NCBI RefSeq assembly: GCF_004208415.1
Contig: NZ_CP035758.1
Coordinates: forward strand, 10,602,001 to 10,666,000
Length of the DNA: 64,000 nt
DNA from: Ktedonosporobacter rubrisoli
GTDB taxonomy: Bacteria; Chloroflexota; Ktedonobacteria; Ktedonobacterales; Ktedonobacteraceae
Direction of reading: 5' to 3'
The translations under genes and the position numbers were made by a program. Of this stretch, positions 63,992 to 64,000 are shown one piece after another (positions within the stretch are counted from its first letter, which is position 1; every line of letters starts with the position of its first letter). A model generated the notes under the pieces. It was not told the DNA's origin and ran no database searches. It was given only the letters and a program-made list of their open reading frames with translations.

Positions 63992-64000
63992 GCCAGCGAA

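Noticed and set aside
1-64000. CRISPR array
   Set aside because: No series of regularly spaced direct repeats was seen anywhere in the window.

Overview
The window looks like an accessory stretch of a large, mobile-element-rich bacterial genome, most likely a Ktedonobacteria-type Chloroflexota. This is inference, from the XRE/NB-ARC/TPR proteins, the mixed base composition, the many decayed genes and the RiPP genes of a kind known mainly from Gram-positive bacteria. No ribosomal or housekeeping gene is present to confirm it.

Positions 1-9241 hold the 3' part of a type 1-like BREX anti-phage locus: the brxC end, pglX, pglZ and a short brxL, then a broken zinc-ribbon gene. Positions 9242-13800 are a decay zone with one intact response regulator and broken TPR and WD40 genes. 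Positions 13842-23430 (minus strand) are a three-gene operon: a NERD plus degenerate-kinase protein, a 2014-residue kinase-helicase and a PLD-nuclease protein. The last two match the published layout of type I Mokosh. A 5'-truncated tRNA-Gly at 23823-23877 follows and is a plausible edge of an integrated island.

Positions 24000-34000 are mixed: an SF1 helicase fragment divergent from a coiled-coil membrane gene broken by a stop codon; a frameshifted gene with a striking Arg/His/Trp-rich N-terminus; a thiamine-precursor-type ABC permease and binding protein; and an ImmA/IrrE peptidase. Positions 34083-37448 encode a single-chain restriction-modification enzyme. Two divergent NLR-like STAND proteins follow, the second truncated by a complete IS5-family element (42518-43490).

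Positions 43697-57133 are a RiPP gene cluster: a Ser/Thr/Cys-rich precursor, an E1-like protein with a degenerate YcaO-like region, an active-looking YcaO, a SagB-type dehydrogenase, a split LanB dehydratase (glutamylation and elimination proteins), a PqqD-like/M50 membrane protease and an ABC exporter. The predicted product is a peptide with azoles and dehydroamino acids. With only one SpaB_C-type protein, a goadsporin-like linear product is more likely than a pyridine-centred thiopeptide.

Positions 57134-62600 hold an asparagine-synthetase remnant, a MarR regulator divergent from a SnoaL-like gene and a membrane-protein gene, a zinc-ribbon membrane protein, and a graveyard of broken genes (serine hydrolase, ImmA/IrrE, Wadjet JetD, IS3 transposase). 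At 62898-63864 lies a second gene with the Arg/His/Trp-rich N-terminus, followed by a small membrane protein. Together the window reads as a layered defence island (BREX, Mokosh-like, restriction-modification, STAND NTPases, Wadjet remnant) carrying a RiPP cluster.
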